Assembly: GCA_003229345.1 (NCBI GenBank)
Contig: QIDN01000367.1
Span: forward strand, 1 to 8,837
Direction of reading: 5' to 3'
Origin: Nitrospirota bacterium
GTDB taxonomy: Bacteria > Nitrospinota > Nitrospinia > Nitrospinales > Nitrospinaceae
Length of the DNA: 8,837 nt
Position 1 is the first letter of the stretch. Each line of letters opens with the position of its first letter. The notes under the pieces are model-generated. The model did no database searches, was not told where the DNA came from, and saw nothing but the letters and a program-made list of their open reading frames with translations. This document shows, piece by piece, positions 6,760 to 8,837 of the stretch. The position numbers and the translations under genes are program-made.

Positions 6760-7737
6760 ATGCCGAAGCAAATGACCACTGATACCAGCTATAGAAAAAT
6801 CAATCTCGAGTTCCTCAACAACAACGGAGATGACCATTTCGATATTTTCTATAAAACCCGCAGTTATGGCACTGTCAAATATGTCCGTTTCGCCACATCC
6901 AAACCCGAGCACCACGAGAAAGTAGTACGTCTGCTGGAATCGGGTGACCCCATGGAAGATTTTTATATTCATGAAGGCGATCTGTTTAAATACTATCGCC
7001 ACGCCACTACCACTCTTCGCAAAATCGTGTCGAATCCCAAAATATCCTTCGAGAAAAAGGCCAAGAAAGTTTACGAAGTTTCTAAAAACATCATGAAGGA
7101 ATTTTTCGAAAATAACGCTTCGGAAAAAGTGCTTCGCACCTCAGATGAAGTGATGGAAATCATGGAGGAGTGTTTTCAGGATTATGATGTCGGCTTTTAC
7201 GGCATTTCAAAAATCACCAACAAGGATTATTACACTTATACCCACAGCGTTAATGTCGGACTATACTGCATGACCTATGGTGTCAAAATTAAAATGAATC
7301 ATGACGAAGTCCGAATGCTGGGGCTCGGAGGCATGCTCCATGACGTGGGCAAATCTAAAATCTCCGAGAACATACTCAATAAAAAAGGCCTGCTGACACC
7401 CCAGGAATTTGATATCGTCAAAAACCACGCGCCTCTGGGCGGAGAAATTCTTAACGATATGAAATGCTACACCCATTCGGTAGTCGACATGGCCACCCAG
7501 CATCACGAAAAATACAAGGGAGGAGGTTATCCTCGTGGTATCGTCGGGGATGAAATTTCCTTCTTCGCGCGAATCTGTAAAGTCATGGATGTCTACGACG
7601 CCCTCACCACCCGGCGCTCCTACAAAAAAGCCATGAATCCTTTCGACACTCTGACCCTCATGAAAAAACAGATGTGCGACGAATTCGATGCAAAAATTCT
7701 CGACAACTTTATCCACTATATGGGCCCTGAGATATAA
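6760..7737 (+). CDS. HD-GYP domain cyclic-di-GMP phosphodiesterase
   Basis: This 325-aa soluble protein is predicted to break down cyclic di-GMP. The HD-GYP domain occupies about 140-320 with all signature residues: H162 (YTHSVNVG), H194-D195 (MLHDVGKSKI), H223 (KNHAPLGGEIL), H248-H249-E250, G256-Y257-P258, and D277 in KVMDVYDALTTRRSY. It should therefore be catalytically competent. The first ~125 residues form a separate domain with the pattern FDIFYKTRSYGTVKYVRF, then DFYIHEGDLFKYYRH. It resembles the short input domain found before HD-GYP in several bacteria, but I cannot name it. There is no receiver (REC) domain and no membrane segment. The frame is closed by TAA at 6751-6753, so ATG 6760 is the first possible ATG. 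Its Shine-Dalgarno is poor, and ATG 6772 is an alternative. Processes controlled could be motility, biofilm or surface glycan, but that is not shown. Confidence 0.93.
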   Translation: MPKQMTTDTSYRKINLEFLNNNGDDHFDIFYKTRSYGTVKYVRFATSKPEHHEKVVRLLESGDPMEDFYIHEGDLFKYYRHATTTLRKIVSNPKISFEKKAKKVYEVSKNIMKEFFENNASEKVLRTSDEVMEIMEECFQDYDVGFYGISKITNKDYYTYTHSVNVGLYCMTYGVKIKMNHDEVRMLGLGGMLHDVGKSKISENILNKKGLLTPQEFDIVKNHAPLGGEILNDMKCYTHSVVDMATQHHEKYKGGGYPRGIVGDEISFFARICKVMDVYDALTTRRSYKKAMNPFDTLTLMKKQMCDEFDAKILDNFIHYMGPEI

Positions 7738-7812
7738 ACTCGGGATAGTACACTCCGTCCTCCTTCACTATTCAGTAATGTTCCCATTGCCCCAGGGAAT
7801 GCGGACAAGCGT

Positions 7813-8837
7813 ATGACCACTGCAGGAAAAGATGATTGCACCCCCGGTCCGGACGATGCCTTGTTGATCGTCGATGCGCAAAACGATTTTCTTCCCGGCG
7901 GCAGTCTGGCGGTCCCGCAGGGGAATGATGTGATCCCGGCACTCAACCGTTATTCCGTCGCGTTCCGCACACGCCACCTGCCCATTTTCGCGAGCCGGGA
8001 CTGGCATCCCTCCAATCATTGTTCGTTTACCGAACAGGGTGGTCCGTGGCCTCCGCATTGCATTGCGGAAACGAACGGAGCGCAATTCGCTTCCGGCCTG
8101 GATCTCAGCGAGGCCGTCATTATCAGCAAGGCCACCGAACCGGAAAGCGATGCCTACTCTGCTTTTGAAAATACCGATCTCGATCGGCGTTTGAAGCAAG
8201 CCGGTGTCAAACGTCTGTTCGTCGGAGGGCTAGCGACGGATTATTGTGTGCTCAACTCCGTGCGCGACGCGATCCGCCTCAAATACTCGGTGGTATTATT
8301 GGAAGATGCCATCCGAGCAGTCAACGTACAGCCCGAAGACGGTGCCAAAGCGATTGAAGAAATGCTGGAACTGGGCTGTCAGCCCGCTACCGTTGAGTCC
8401 GTAAGCCTCACTCCATCCAAAACTTCCACTGTCCTGACCGATCTGTATCAGTTGGCCATGCTCAAGGCCTATCACGACCGGGGCATGGACCACACCGCTG
8501 TCTTCGAGTTTTATATCCGCAGCCTTCCCACCCAACGCAACTTCTTAATGGCCGCCGGATTGGAGCAGGTTCTGGAATATCTGGAAAATCTCCGGTTCAC
8601 CCAACAGGAAAGAGATTGGCTGCAAAGCTCCGGCAGGTTTCCCACGGATTTTGTGGATTCCCTCAAGGATTTCCGGTTCACCGGAGATGTCGATGCGTTA
8701 CCAGAAGGAACTATTTTTTTCGGCAATGAACCGGTGTTGAGAATCACCGCACCCCTGCCGCAGGCACAACTGGTGGAATCTCGCGTCATCAACATTCTAC
8801 AGATGCAGACGATGGCGGCCTCGAAAGCAGCGCGCAT
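7813..8837 (+). CDS. pncA-pncB: Nicotinamidase-nicotinate phosphoribosyltransferase fusion (3' end beyond window)
   Basis: The frame is open for 341 codons to the window edge. Residues 15-195 are a nicotinamidase of the isochorismatase-like fold (nicotinamide to nicotinate and ammonia). Catalytic triad D21 (VDAQNDF), K106 and C145 (GLATDYCV) and metal ligands D63, H65 (SRDWHPSNH) and H82 (WPPHC) are all present. After a short link (about 196-205) a nicotinate phosphoribosyltransferase begins: TDLYQLAML at 209-217 with the conserved Tyr 212, then AAGLEQVLEYLENLRF, FRFTGDVDALPEGT and the segment ending SKAARM. This half makes nicotinate mononucleotide from nicotinate and PRPP. The ATG is chosen because it directly precedes the nicotinamidase fold and no other in-frame ATG/GTG/TTG follows the upstream TAA at 7735. 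Its ribosome site is weak (GGA, seven bases upstream). The expected full length is near 650-700 aa if the second half is complete. Confidence 0.9.
   Translation, partial: MTTAGKDDCTPGPDDALLIVDAQNDFLPGGSLAVPQGNDVIPALNRYSVAFRTRHLPIFASRDWHPSNHCSFTEQGGPWPPHCIAETNGAQFASGLDLSEAVIISKATEPESDAYSAFENTDLDRRLKQAGVKRLFVGGLATDYCVLNSVRDAIRLKYSVVLLEDAIRAVNVQPEDGAKAIEEMLELGCQPATVESVSLTPSKTSTVLTDLYQLAMLKAYHDRGMDHTAVFEFYIRSLPTQRNFLMAAGLEQVLEYLENLRFTQQERDWLQSSGRFPTDFVDSLKDFRFTGDVDALPEGTIFFGNEPVLRITAPLPQAQLVESRVINILQMQTMAASKAAR

Noticed and set aside
7725..7744. Possible hairpin CCCTGAG...CTCGGG at the end of the HD-GYP gene as a terminator
   Set aside because: The stem is short with a bulged T, it overlaps the stop codon, and no T-run follows, so an intrinsic terminator is not supported.
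7778..7816. 12-codon ORF overlapping the start of the nicotinamidase fusion as ATGA
   Set aside because: It has no Shine-Dalgarno site and no conserved-looking peptide. Overlap with the next start is probably chance.
8511..8837. Minus-strand open frame at the right edge
   Set aside because: The plus strand here encodes the conserved N-terminal part of nicotinate phosphoribosyltransferase, so the minus frame is a shadow.

Overview
The window (8837 bp, roughly half G+C) looks like ordinary chromosome of a Gram-negative-type bacterium. It is densely coded, has good Shine-Dalgarno sites, and carries surface-glycan glycosyltransferases including an ArnT-like membrane enzyme and a WaaE-like core glycosyltransferase. 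It also encodes a c-di-GMP HD-GYP protein. The taxon cannot be fixed from this sequence. A Nitrospinota or deltaproteobacteria-like lineage would fit the gene styles, but that is only a guess. I saw no tRNA, rRNA, CRISPR array, insertion sequence or phage gene.

Left part (1-4641): the extreme left edge holds the probable 3' end of a plus-strand gene, which overlaps the end of a minus-strand cluster by 13 bp. Read 5' to 3' on the minus strand, that cluster is: a small unrecognised 90-aa protein; a family-2 glycosyltransferase (GT2-A); an ArnT/PMT-type membrane glycosyltransferase; a second GT2 (GT2-B) that is a clear paralogue of GT2-A; and a WaaE/KdtX-like GT2. Gaps are about 30-75 bp, so it reads as one operon for building or decorating a cell-surface glycan (lipopolysaccharide core, O-chain or lipid A).

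Middle (4642-4785): a 144-bp divergent promoter region separates the glycan cluster from the plus-strand genes. It contains a perfect TATAAT on the minus strand.

Right part (4786-8837, plus strand): a 619-aa M20 metallopeptidase that seems to carry two lid-like modules instead of one; a 325-aa HD-GYP c-di-GMP phosphodiesterase with a small N-terminal domain; and an open-ended gene encoding a nicotinamidase fused in frame to a nicotinate phosphoribosyltransferase. That last gene would join the first two steps of the deamidating NAD salvage route (nicotinamide to nicotinate to nicotinate mononucleotide) in one chain. It is the most interesting item in the window. The three right-hand genes have no obvious shared pathway.
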